Shown one piece after another: positions 16,734-24,978 of a stretch of 64,000 nucleotides of DNA; the first letter of the stretch is position 1, and every line of letters begins with the position of its first letter. The notes below the pieces were generated by a model. It saw only the letters and a program-made list of their open reading frames with translations. It searched no databases and was not told where the DNA came from. A program made the position numbers and the translations under genes. Source of the DNA: Clostridium_AD estertheticum_D (GTDB lineage: Bacteria; Bacillota; Clostridia; Clostridiales; Clostridiaceae); NCBI RefSeq assembly GCF_018861295.1, contig NZ_JAHLDM010000003.1:1-64000 (forward strand), written 5' to 3'.

Positions 16734-18563
16734 TTATATTCCTTTCAAGCTATTGTAGTAAGATATTACAAGACCTGTTGCTACTGCATTTCTAGGGCCT
16801 TCCTTTGCTCTTATATTACCGCTTCCACAAACTATGCCATAATGAGAAAGCTCATCTGATATCATCTCAGGTATTTCAAAATCAAGTGCTGATCCACCGA
16901 CGAGTACAACAAATTCTATAGCACGAAGGTTATTCCCTGGTGCTATATCTTGAAGGGCCCTTACCACATTTGTTATAAATATCTTCTTTTTAGCTTCACG
17001 ACGTACAATTCTTATTTTATCAATTGAATGTTTTGAATGGACTGGAACCATCTCATTTTCTTTTACAACAACATTTCTTGCAAATATAGAAGCACTAAGC
17101 GGCTTTTGAAAAAAACAAACACTACCATCTTCATACCTTATATTAAATAAGCTTTCAACTTTGGCGAGTGGATACTTCTTGATATCCTCAGCCAGGTTAT
17201 AATCATCAATTCCAAGCTCTGAGTTTATGAGCATTGTTACCATCTCTCCTGCTCCTGCATGATGAATAGATTTTACATCCCCTGTTTTACTTATAAAAGC
17301 AGAATCTGTTGATCCCCCACCTAAATCAAGTATTACCATTGGTTTGTCCGTACCTGGAGTAGTTAATGCTCCAAGAACTGCCATATTTGCTTCAACTCCA
17401 CCAATAATCACCTTAATACCTGTCTCCTGCTCAAGTTTTCTTGCTATACTTTCCATAGGCAGTCTACTTGTTTTAACCATTGCTGCTAGTGCGACTGCAT
17501 TTTCTAAAGCAAACTCTCCTGCTATACCTCCATTTACCTTTTGAGGTACAAATGTGTCTACTGCCAGAATATCTTGAATTTTTATTTCGCAGCTTTTCTG
17601 CTTAGTTAATTGACCCATGACCTGCTTAACTCGTTCAATCATTCCTCCAACATTTGTTCCGCTCTCACCAACCACATCATTTATTGGCCAGGCATCCCTT
17701 AGAGCTTGCATTATTTTAACTGCGCCCTCTTCGATACCAACTTTTTTTTCTTGTTTTCCAAATAAAATAAGGTTACCAGAAGGAATCGTTCTTTCCTTTA
17801 CGTCTCCCTCTGGTGTCCTAATTACAACAGCTGATTTGTTTCCAATCAGAGCCCTTGCAACAGGAATTATATGCTTTGTTTCATCTGGTGTTAAACTAAA
17901 TATTGTAGCTAAGCCATAAGGATTTGAAAGCACTGTTATGTTAGAACCTGGCGCGGCTACCTCAACAGCTGCAATCATTCCCATAGGTACTTTTTCTATA
18001 AGAGAAACTTCATCAACAATCGGGATAACTTTCCTTAGCCTATTAGAAATAATAACACCATCATCTGCTTGAACAATAAGTCCATTAATCTTTACATTAT
18101 TATCAAGTGCATTATTAATTCTCATAGCCGCAGTTTCAAAATCTACTGACTTTGGAATTATACAAATTACATCTTCCATGCTGTGTAGATTTACTATTTC
18201 ATCAATATACACAGTCTTACCAATACCAATACCTAGTCCACCTGGAGTATCTGGATTATGTCCAATCATAGTTGACTCAGTTATAATTGTTTCTGTAATT
18301 GTTTCCATTGCTACATCACCTATTACAGGTGTTGCCTCATTAATACATATAGAATCTAAGGCAGATAATTCTATGTTAATTTTTTTGCATGCATCAGTTA
18401 GAGAATTTAAAATTCCAACTACGTTATCTAAAGTTCCTTTTATTCCTGTAGTTTTGGACAAACTGCTAGAAACAAAATTTAGACCCTTTTCAATATCTGC
18501 AATAGCTACTTCTGTTGTAGAATTACCTACATCTACACCTGCAATAAGTTTCAAACCAATCAC
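16734..18563 (-). CDS. pduG: Diol dehydratase reactivase large subunit PduG
   Basis: 609 residues, the ASKHA-fold ATPase subunit. It shows 'AGVDVGNSTTEVAI' (about 8-21), 'VILDLGGGSTDSAFI' (about 408-422) and 'FVVLVGGSALDFEIPEM' near the end. With PduH it releases inactive cobalamin from the dehydratase. Length matches PduG/DdrA (about 610). A ribosome site GAGGTGATTGG overlaps the end of pduE. Confidence 0.95.
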   Translation of the reverse strand: MIGLKLIAGVDVGNSTTEVAIADIEKGLNFVSSSLSKTTGIKGTLDNVVGILNSLTDACKKINIELSALDSICINEATPVIGDVAMETITETIITESTMIGHNPDTPGGLGIGIGKTVYIDEIVNLHSMEDVICIIPKSVDFETAAMRINNALDNNVKINGLIVQADDGVIISNRLRKVIPIVDEVSLIEKVPMGMIAAVEVAAPGSNITVLSNPYGLATIFSLTPDETKHIIPVARALIGNKSAVVIRTPEGDVKERTIPSGNLILFGKQEKKVGIEEGAVKIMQALRDAWPINDVVGESGTNVGGMIERVKQVMGQLTKQKSCEIKIQDILAVDTFVPQKVNGGIAGEFALENAVALAAMVKTSRLPMESIARKLEQETGIKVIIGGVEANMAVLGALTTPGTDKPMVILDLGGGSTDSAFISKTGDVKSIHHAGAGEMVTMLINSELGIDDYNLAEDIKKYPLAKVESLFNIRYEDGSVCFFQKPLSASIFARNVVVKENEMVPVHSKHSIDKIRIVRREAKKKIFITNVVRALQDIAPGNNLRAIEFVVLVGGSALDFEIPEMISDELSHYGIVCGSGNIRAKEGPRNAVATGLVISYYNSLKGI

Positions 18564-18567
18564 CTCG

Positions 18568-19095
18568 TTAAACTTTTAGCCTACTTCTCTTTTCATATAC
18601 ATCAGCGGCTTCTCTTACTAATGTAGCGTTTATTTTAGCATTGTACTTATCATCAAGTTCTGTCGCTATATCAAGTAACTCTTGTTTTGTAGATCTAAAA
18701 GGCCTTAGTGCACTATATATCTCAAGAACTCTTGCATCAGGAATTGCAACCATTTCAGCGGCTCTTCTCAAATTTTTACCAAACTGAACTCTTCCAACTT
18801 CATCTGCAATTTGTGCTTGATATAAAAGTACTTCAGCAGTTATTTTTATATCTTCAGGTTTAACGTCTCCATTAAGCACACTTTTTACATCAATATCGTC
18901 AAGACCTTTACCACTTTTAGTTTTAATAAGGTCCTTACTCTTTGTTGCTAATGGATAGTCTTTAAGTGTTAATTTTTTAGCCGTTCCATTAGTAGCACTA
19001 CTGCTCGCTAGCTTAACTTCTGGCGATGATGTTTCAGCATTCATCATTTTCATAACTTCTTTTACTATTTGTTCAATATTCATATTGTCATCCAT
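18568..19095 (-). CDS. pduE: Diol/glycerol dehydratase small (gamma) subunit PduE
   Basis: 175 residues. The body matches the gamma subunit: 'KDYPLATK', 'LLYQAQIADEVGRVQFGKNLRRAAE', 'IYSALRPFRSTKQEL'. The N-terminal 20 residues (NIEQIVKEVMKMMNAE) form a short helix like those that help localise the enzyme in the shell. The start is the ATG at 19095 after AGGGGTGAATTAA; a second Met four codons later is possible. Confidence 0.94.
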   Translation of the reverse strand: MDDNMNIEQIVKEVMKMMNAETSSPEVKLASSSATNGTAKKLTLKDYPLATKSKDLIKTKSGKGLDDIDVKSVLNGDVKPEDIKITAEVLLYQAQIADEVGRVQFGKNLRRAAEMVAIPDARVLEIYSALRPFRSTKQELLDIATELDDKYNAKINATLVREAADVYEKRSRLKV

Positions 19096-19107
19096 TTAAT
19101 TCACCCC

Positions 19108-19776
19108 TTACTTAAATACAACTTCAAGTTGTACAGGTTTTGCATTTAACACAACGTGCTCTGTTTCTTTAATATGAAGAACTGCTGCTTTCGCTTGATA
19201 TTTAGGTCTTGCCATCTGATCATTTAGTGTTGGAACTGGACTCGGTGATTCGCCCTTAGCATATTTCGCAGCATTTTTCCCAATTAATCTAAATGTTTCA
19301 AGAGTTATTAGTGGAGCCTGTGGGAAAAGTTCAAGATTTTCTAACATTTGAAGGTCCTTTTGATGAATAACAGTTGTTCCTTTTGACTGAATTCCAATAC
19401 CAATTCCTGATCCGCTTAAAACTGCTGCATCATGAGCCATAAAACAAACATCTGATGTACGCGTTACTCGAATAACTCTTGCAGTAACACCTTCTTCTTC
19501 AATACCTGCCATAAGTTCACTAAGTACTTTATAATGTGGAATATCAACAATAGTTTTTGTCTGGTAAATTCCAAATGCTGGAGCTAATGCTATAACAACT
19601 TCATCGCTTCTTGTTCCAGCTTTTGCAACTCCTACTTCATTTAGTTCTAATTTCATATTTGAAGTATCTACTTTACTTTCTATTGAACCTCCATTGGAGT
19701 TTCCTTGTGATTTTAACTTTTTAACAACTTCGTTGGTTATGATTTTAATTAATTCCTCATTAGACATTACATTCAT
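19108..19776 (-). CDS. pduD: Diol/glycerol dehydratase medium (beta) subunit PduD
   Basis: 222 residues. It binds the lower face of adenosylcobalamin together with the large subunit. It has the conserved 'AGTRSDEVVIALAPAFG', 'ELMAGIEEEGVTARVIRV', 'GSGIGIGIQSKGTTVIHQ' and 'PYQAKAAVLH'-like segments (here 'KYQAKAAVLH'). The N-terminal helix 'SNEELIKIITNEVVKKLKSQ' is a classic encapsulation peptide. This argues for a PduD of a compartment-bound enzyme rather than a soluble DhaB2. Confidence 0.95.
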   Translation of the reverse strand: MNVMSNEELIKIITNEVVKKLKSQGNSNGGSIESKVDTSNMKLELNEVGVAKAGTRSDEVVIALAPAFGIYQTKTIVDIPHYKVLSELMAGIEEEGVTARVIRVTRTSDVCFMAHDAAVLSGSGIGIGIQSKGTTVIHQKDLQMLENLELFPQAPLITLETFRLIGKNAAKYAKGESPSPVPTLNDQMARPKYQAKAAVLHIKETEHVVLNAKPVQLEVVFK

Positions 19777-19794
19777 ATCACATCACTCCTCTAA

Positions 19795-21459
19795 CTACAT
19801 TTTATTAGGATCAAGAGCCTGATTAATGTTTTTAATTTCATCCCATCTTGCTCCCTCAAGCCTATACCCAGTGCCTGGTCCCATATAATCATTAGGATCG
19901 TTTACTGCGGTAATTACATTGAATTTATCATCAAATATAGATGAGGTGTGCAAATAATCTCCAGCAATTCTTTGTTTTAGTAAGTTTAAAACTCTCTCGG
20001 CAATGTCTTCATTTCCACTCTTTGATAATGCTTTAACTACTTCAAGAACTGTAACTCCATTTTTAAGTATGCTCTGAGCAGCTTTTAAATCTTCTACTAC
20101 ATTTCGATCTGGAACATCCTTACTTCCATGTGCATATGTTGCGGCTTCAACTTCTTCATCAGTTATTTGTGGTAATCCCATTTCTTTAAATACCCCTTGA
20201 AGTACTTTTGCAGCCTTATTTCTAACAGCGATTGCATCTGCTTCTTTTACTGGTTTGAGTCCACCATCAACCTTTAAATCTCTTTGAAGTACAAGGTAAT
20301 CATCATAATCATCAACATCGAAATTAGAACCTGCAAACATGTTATCGTAATTTGGAACTCCACTGTATCCTGAGAATATAAAATCTGTTCCAGGAAGGAA
20401 TTGCATCATAGTTCTTGCAGTTTTTCTTATATCTGAATGAGTAAATGTTTGATCATTTCCTGATGCAACTTCCATATCAAGCATTGAAGTAATAAGATTC
20501 TCCGCAAGTACGGCTCTTATTCCACCTGAAACAGCTGCAGGTATACCAATACAGCTAATTGAACCATTTTGAAGCCCTTGAACTCCAGCACCTTTTGTAA
20601 TCATTATGCATCTTGCTTCTAGATAAAGCATTGACTTGCCTTCAGCATAACCCATTAGAACTTCTGAACCAGTACCAGATGTATATCTCATTTTAAGTCC
20701 ACGAGATGCATATGCTGATGCAAGAAATGCCTTTGACCAAGGTGTATCATCTCCATCAGTAAATACCTGCTCTGTACCATAAACTGATATTGTCTCAGCA
20801 TATGCTGTATAACCAAGCATTCCAAGTTGAAGTTCTGTTGCCTCCTCAAGAGCACATTGAGTTAATATTCCACCTCTTCCTACCTGTGCTCCAATTAATA
20901 ATCCAAGTGCATTAAATGGTGCATATCTAACTACAGCAACAGTAGTTTCCATTTCATCAAAACCTCTTAAAGCTGCTTCTGCAGCATCAGCCGCAATCAA
21001 AATAGGATTATCTTTTACATTTGTAATATGGCATTGATTAGATGGTGTTTTTCTAGCTCTCATTTTTTGAAGTGCCATCATCATCTCAACAACATTTAGG
21101 TTGTCCACAACTTCAACTAATTTTGCTGGAGTAATAGATGTAGCAATAGTTACAAGTTTTTCTCTAGGAACATTTATATCTGTAAGCATCCTAGCAATTT
21201 CAAGTGATGTGAGTGCCATTGATTTTTCTGCATCGCCAATGTTTATTGCGTGATCTGCAAGGAAAATATCTATAAAATCAAAATCGTCTCTTTTCTTTCC
21301 ATCCATTTCAGTAATTTTACCATTCTCAATTTTCAAACTAGATTTTGGATCATTTGGCCCGTCTATTGCAACAAGACCTACATCTGGCCAGTCTTTTACA
21401 AAACCATCTTTATTGACAGCTCTTTTTTCTAGTGCTTCAAATCTCTTTGATCTTTTCAT
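19795..21459 (-). CDS. pduC: Diol/glycerol dehydratase large (alpha) subunit PduC
   Basis: 554 residues, a TIM barrel that carries out the B12-radical dehydration of 1,2-propanediol to propanal or of glycerol to 3-hydroxypropanal. Diagnostic segments are 'MRARKTPSNQCHITNVKDNP', 'ETTVAVVRYAPFNALG', 'ETISVYGTE', 'NDQTFTHSD' and 'PNYDNMFAGSNFD'. Overall it reads closer to PduC (for example the 'FLPGTDFI' and 'PNDYMGPGTGYRLEG' regions) than to a stand-alone DhaB1, but substrate choice cannot be read from this alone. AGGAGGGGTGG precedes the ATG. Confidence 0.96.
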   Translation of the reverse strand: MKRSKRFEALEKRAVNKDGFVKDWPDVGLVAIDGPNDPKSSLKIENGKITEMDGKKRDDFDFIDIFLADHAINIGDAEKSMALTSLEIARMLTDINVPREKLVTIATSITPAKLVEVVDNLNVVEMMMALQKMRARKTPSNQCHITNVKDNPILIAADAAEAALRGFDEMETTVAVVRYAPFNALGLLIGAQVGRGGILTQCALEEATELQLGMLGYTAYAETISVYGTEQVFTDGDDTPWSKAFLASAYASRGLKMRYTSGTGSEVLMGYAEGKSMLYLEARCIMITKGAGVQGLQNGSISCIGIPAAVSGGIRAVLAENLITSMLDMEVASGNDQTFTHSDIRKTARTMMQFLPGTDFIFSGYSGVPNYDNMFAGSNFDVDDYDDYLVLQRDLKVDGGLKPVKEADAIAVRNKAAKVLQGVFKEMGLPQITDEEVEAATYAHGSKDVPDRNVVEDLKAAQSILKNGVTVLEVVKALSKSGNEDIAERVLNLLKQRIAGDYLHTSSIFDDKFNVITAVNDPNDYMGPGTGYRLEGARWDEIKNINQALDPNKM

Positions 21460-21480
21460 AAACCACCCCTCCTTTCTTAT

Positions 21481-22365
21481 TTAAATGTACGGTACAGTAC
21501 TTGAAGTTGGCACATCACCGAGTGCATTTAAAAGTTTCTTTCCTACTTCTCTTGCTGATATTACTGCTTGTCTTACTGCTCCTGAATCCCCAGTTATTGC
21601 AAGAATAACTTCGTTTGAATATGATGTACCTTTGGCCGGGCTTGAATAAGCAACTATTTCAACATTTGCAGTTTTAACAGCAGTATCTGCCATCATTACT
21701 CCAATTGCAGCTGGTCCTCCTACTATTAACCCAAACGATTTACCAACAGGTGCTCCAAAAGCTTTTTCTATAGCCAAACTTGCTCTTGCACTGTATTGCA
21801 ATTCAATATGTCCTGCATCATTACCATAAACATCTCCAAATGTTCTATTAAGCTCTTTTAACGTAACTTCAACTGCACGTCTTGCATCAGATACATCTTC
21901 TGCCCCAAATATTATAAGGGAACCATGTCCAGCTCCACCCTTAGTATCTCTTGGAAGTTCAATTGAAACGATTTCAGTGTTAGTAGCTTTAACCGCTTCA
22001 TCAGCTGCCATTATTTGCGGACCTGCTCCAGTTCTCGCTCCTATAATGCCTATTGAGTGGAATTTCTTATCAATACCCATAGCCGCGTGTAGTGCTGAGT
22101 CAATGTTTGCAATTACTAAACCAATCGTGTCTCCAATAGCCGTTCCAACAAACTCAGTTAATCCTGGCTCTTGCATAAATTTCCCCTCCTTTTTAACTAC
22201 TTCTTTAACTTCATTAATCTCTATAACTTCATTTTCAACTTTGCTTTCATTCTCACAATTTGCAAGTTCTTTAACTGTTTTTTCAATATCATTTGCTTTT
22301 ATTTCTCCGCTAGCAATTTTACGTCGAACCTCTTCATAAACCTTTTCAATTAGCTGTGTATTCAT
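21481..22365 (-). CDS. pduB: Microcompartment shell protein PduB-like (tandem-BMC trimer) with internal start
   Basis: 294 residues. Residues about 1-63 are a charged extension ending in KKEGKF, and about 64-294 hold two circularly permuted BMC domains that form a trimer pore ('IGARTGAGPQIMAADEAVKATNTEIVSIELPRD', split over two strands). The extension's first helix (TQLIEKVYEEVRRKIA) resembles encapsulation peptides, and in Salmonella the PduB N-terminus tethers cargo to the shell. A second ATG at 22176 has its own strong ribosome site (GGAGGGG, about 22183-22189) inside the gene, so a short form like PduB' (231 residues) is very likely made. Confidence 0.93.
   Translation of the reverse strand: MNTQLIEKVYEEVRRKIASGEIKANDIEKTVKELANCENESKVENEVIEINEVKEVVKKEGKFMQEPGLTEFVGTAIGDTIGLVIANIDSALHAAMGIDKKFHSIGIIGARTGAGPQIMAADEAVKATNTEIVSIELPRDTKGGAGHGSLIIFGAEDVSDARRAVEVTLKELNRTFGDVYGNDAGHIELQYSARASLAIEKAFGAPVGKSFGLIVGGPAAIGVMMADTAVKTANVEIVAYSSPAKGTSYSNEVILAITGDSGAVRQAVISAREVGKKLLNALGDVPTSSTVPYI
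22181..22190 (-). promoter_or_regulatory. Internal ribosome binding site giving the short PduB' form
   Basis: On the minus strand AAAAAGGAGGGGAAATTT precedes the in-frame ATG at 22176. The spacing is good and the site is among the strongest in the operon. It explains how two PduB lengths can be made from one gene. Confidence 0.75.
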
Positions 22366-22385
22366 TTACATCAACCTCTCACTAT

Positions 22386-22673
22386 TTATTCTGAAACTGG
22401 GTATTTTGGTAATATTCTTTCAACATCAGTGTGAGGTCTTGGAATTACATGAACAGATACAACTTCTCCAACTCTTTTTGCAGCTGCGGCACCGGCATCA
22501 GTAGCAGCTTTAACAGCTCCAACATCTCCTCTAACCATAACAGTAACTAGTCCTGAACCTATTTTCTCATAACCTATAAGAACTACATTTGCAGCTTTAA
22601 CCATTGAATCTGCCGCCTCTATTGCACCAATCAAGCCTTTTGTTTCTATCATTCCTAATGATTCTTGTCCCAT
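22386..22673 (-). CDS. pduA: Microcompartment major shell protein PduA-like (BMC hexamer)
   Basis: 95 residues, a single BMC domain: 'SLGMIETKGLIGAIEAADSMVKAANV', 'KIGSGLVTVMVRGDVGAVKAATDAGA', then 'VHVIPRPHTDVE'. The KIGSGLV pore loop matches PduA/PduJ, whose hexamer pore passes diol. It is the first gene of the 15-kb operon and has a GGAGGTG ribosome site. Only one single-domain shell gene of this type is seen, so it probably forms most facets. Confidence 0.95.
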   Translation of the reverse strand: MGQESLGMIETKGLIGAIEAADSMVKAANVVLIGYEKIGSGLVTVMVRGDVGAVKAATDAGAAAAKRVGEVVSVHVIPRPHTDVERILPKYPVSE

Positions 22674-22702
22674 AAAAACACCTCCATTTATTTTATATCT
22701 TC

Positions 22703-22735
22703 ATTATACCGAATTTTCACACTTTTCGATGTCAA
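22703..22735 (-). promoter_or_regulatory. Promoter of the microcompartment operon, -35/-10 with over-long spacer
   Basis: Minus strand: TTGACA (22730-22735) and TATAAT (22703-22708) both match consensus but lie 21 bases apart rather than 17. Such spacing normally makes a promoter dependent on an activator that reshapes or contacts it, which fits control by the divergent AraC-type response regulator. No cobalamin riboswitch was seen in the leader. Confidence 0.5.
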
Positions 22736-22784
22736 TATATTGCTCTATTTAAGTATAATATTGATTATATTTTTACGAAATATT

Positions 22785-22813
22785 TTGACATTCTTAGGTA
22801 TTATTATTACTAT
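22785..22813 (+). promoter_or_regulatory. Candidate promoter of the PocR sensor kinase gene
   Basis: TTGACA (22785-22790), 17 bases, TACTAT (22808-22813). The -10 overlaps the first copy of the direct repeat described next, which would allow autoregulation. Confidence 0.45.
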
Positions 22814-22903
22814 ATAGTTAGTGCTAATATATTTTCATTATAATAAATAGTGTATATTTTTATTATAATTGATGGTAATATATTTACTATATAGTTAATG
22901 TTA
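22809..22903. promoter_or_regulatory. Direct repeat, candidate operator for the AraC-type response regulator
   Basis: ACTATATAGTTAGTGCTA (22809-22826) recurs as ACTATATAGTTAATGTTA (22886-22903), 16 of 18 identical. The copies are 77 bases apart, close to seven helical turns, in the divergent control region between pduA and the two-component genes. AraC-family regulators bind direct repeats, so this is a good candidate site. The palindrome ACTATATAGT within each copy is an alternative binding core. Confidence 0.45.
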
Positions 22904-22930
22904 TTAACACTTCTTATAAAGGAGGCCTTT

Positions 22931-24160
22931 ATGGTAACAGATCCTAAATATAAACTCAAAGAAATTATTGACGTATCCTCACTTAAAGATATTCAAGATA
23001 AATTCGCAAAAATAGTTGGGCTATCAACTGTAACAGTTGATGGAGATGGAACACCTGTTGTAGATTCCAGTTATTTTACTAAATGGTGCAGCTTAATTAG
23101 AAGTACTGCTGAAGGATATAACCGTTGTAAACATTGTGATTCAGTTGGTGGAACAATGGCAATGGAGGCAGGTAAACCTATTATTTATAATTGCCACACT
23201 GGTCTTATTGATTTTGCTGCACCAATAATTGTAAACGGTAACTATCTTGGATCTATGTTATGTGGACAAGTAACAAGTACAAACTTTAAAAATAAAGCAA
23301 TCATAGATGTTAAGAGATTATCACGTGAGCTTAGTTTATCTGAGAATGATCTATTTAATGCACTAGCTGAAGTTCCAGTAGTTGATTATGAAAAAATTCT
23401 AGTATCTGCAGATTATCTTTTTCTTTTTTCTAATTTCATCGCTAAGATGGGAATAGCAACAATTACAAAATCAGAACTTTTGGAAGAAACTAAAGAAAAA
23501 ATGAAACTTACAGAACTTCTTAAAAATATGGAAATTAAGGCGCTTCAGGCTCAAATTAATCCTCATTTTCTATATAATACGCTAAATACCATTGCAAGAA
23601 TGGCTTTAATAGAAGGTGCCCCTGACACTGAAAATCTCATTTATGCGATTTCTGACCTATTAAGATATAGTCTTAAGAATTCAAATAACATGGTTACAAT
23701 AGATTCAGAAATAACTAATATTAAAAAGTACTTTTATATTCAAAAAACGAGATTTGGTGATAGGTTTGATTACAAAATAGATATTGATCCTTCAATACTC
23801 AACTTTAAAATTCCTGTAATGACTCTTCAACCATTAGTCGAGAACTCAATAATTCATGGTCTTAAAAATATGACGATAAATGGTAAAGTTAAAATAATAG
23901 GTGAAAATTTTAATAATAATTATCTCACCCTTGAAGTTTTTGATAATGGCATTGGTATTGATGAAGACAGACTTAAAATAATTTTTGCAGTTGAAAATCC
24001 TTATGAAAACCTTACTGGTCTAGGAATTAAAAATGTAGACGACAGAATTAAACACTTCTTTGGGTCTAAATATGGCATCGAACTTAAATCGACTAAAGAA
24101 TGTGGAACTACAGCTACAATAAAAGTTCCTTGTATTAAATTAAATAAAAGGGAGGAGTAA
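22931..24160 (+). CDS. Sensor histidine kinase with PocR ligand-binding domain
   Basis: 409 residues. The start is ATG 22931, six bases after AAAGGAGG; the longer frame from 22898 reads through that site. Residues about 12-175 are a PocR domain with conserved cysteines (KWCSLIR, NRCKHC, YNCHTG) and 'DFAAPIIVNGNYLG'. This domain senses small diols or similar compounds and controls pdu/dha operons. A short helix leads to a LytS/YesM-type kinase: phospho-acceptor His in 'QAQINPHFLYNTLN' and an ATPase domain ending 'LTGLGIKNVDDRIKHFFG'. There are no membrane helices, so it is a cytoplasmic sensor. Its partner is the next gene. Confidence 0.9.
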   Translation: MVTDPKYKLKEIIDVSSLKDIQDKFAKIVGLSTVTVDGDGTPVVDSSYFTKWCSLIRSTAEGYNRCKHCDSVGGTMAMEAGKPIIYNCHTGLIDFAAPIIVNGNYLGSMLCGQVTSTNFKNKAIIDVKRLSRELSLSENDLFNALAEVPVVDYEKILVSADYLFLFSNFIAKMGIATITKSELLEETKEKMKLTELLKNMEIKALQAQINPHFLYNTLNTIARMALIEGAPDTENLIYAISDLLRYSLKNSNNMVTIDSEITNIKKYFYIQKTRFGDRFDYKIDIDPSILNFKIPVMTLQPLVENSIIHGLKNMTINGKVKIIGENFNNNYLTLEVFDNGIGIDEDRLKIIFAVENPYENLTGLGIKNVDDRIKHFFGSKYGIELKSTKECGTTATIKVPCIKLNKREE

Positions 24161-24163
24161 CTA

Positions 24164-24901
24164 ATGCACAATTTACTAATAGTTGAAGATGAAAATATTG
24201 AAAGACGAGCGCTTAGGTACATCATTGAAGATAAACTAAGTTGTATTAATATTTGTGGTGAAGCTAAAAGTGGCTTAGAAGCTATCGAAATGGCTAAAAC
24301 AAGTACACCCGATATTATTTTAATGGATGTAGAAATGCCCGAACTTAGCGGCCTTGAGGCTCAAAAAGAGATAATTAAATTTTTGCCAAATGTACACACA
24401 ATCATCCTATCTGCTTATGATGATTTTGCTTTTACTCAGAATGCAATTAGAATAAAAGTAATCGATTACCTATTGAAACCCATAAGACCTAACGACTTAA
24501 TTGAATCTATTAATAGGAGTATCTCTTTAATAAATACGAAAAATGATAGAGTCATAAGTGATAACCAAGATGATACGCTAATTAAAGAAGCTATGAATTA
24601 TATCGATGAACATTATAATACATATATAAGTCTTCAATCAATTGCAGCTTATGTTCATCTTAACCCACAATATTTCAGCAGATACTTTAAGAGTAAAATT
24701 GGTATTAACTTTATTAATTATTTATCTTCCTTTAGAGTAATAAAAGCAAAAGACTTGCTCCTAAATACAGATAAAAACATTACGGAAATATCACAAAATG
24801 TTGGATATGTTGATTCAAGTTATTTCAGTAAAGTTTTTTTAAAAAGTGTTGGAATGTCCCCCAATCACTTTAGGTGTCAAAACAAGAAACAACATTTTTA
24901 A
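24164..24901 (+). CDS. AraC-type response regulator for the microcompartment operon
   Basis: 245 residues. Receiver domain about 1-120 with 'VEDENIERRAL', phospho-acceptor Asp in 'ILMDVEMPELSG', and switch Lys in 'LLKPIRP'. An AraC two-helix-turn-helix domain occupies about 140-240 ('LQSIAAYVHLNPQYFSRYFKSKIG', split: first helix-turn-helix; 'ITEISQNVGYVDSSYFSKVF'-like second). It starts three bases after the kinase gene. It resembles YesN-type regulators and probably activates pduA onward in response to the diol. A strong terminator follows. Confidence 0.9.
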   Translation: MHNLLIVEDENIERRALRYIIEDKLSCINICGEAKSGLEAIEMAKTSTPDIILMDVEMPELSGLEAQKEIIKFLPNVHTIILSAYDDFAFTQNAIRIKVIDYLLKPIRPNDLIESINRSISLINTKNDRVISDNQDDTLIKEAMNYIDEHYNTYISLQSIAAYVHLNPQYFSRYFKSKIGINFINYLSSFRVIKAKDLLLNTDKNITEISQNVGYVDSSYFSKVFLKSVGMSPNHFRCQNKKQHF

Positions 24902-24902
24902 A

Positions 24903-24942
24903 GATAAAAGCTGCATAACGAATTCATTATGCAGCTTTTATC
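24903..24942. terminator. Bidirectional terminator between the response regulator and argD
   Basis: GATAAAAGCTGCATAA and TTATGCAGCTTTTATC form a perfect 16-bp stem around CGAATTCA. It serves the plus-strand regulator and the minus-strand arginine genes. Confidence 0.8.
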
Positions 24943-24978
24943 AATTTACTTTATTTTTATATTAAGTAATTTTAGGCA

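Noticed and set aside
22674..22930. Cobalamin riboswitch upstream of the pdu operon
   Set aside because: None of the conserved B12-box sequence is visible; the region is short and AT-rich with direct repeats.
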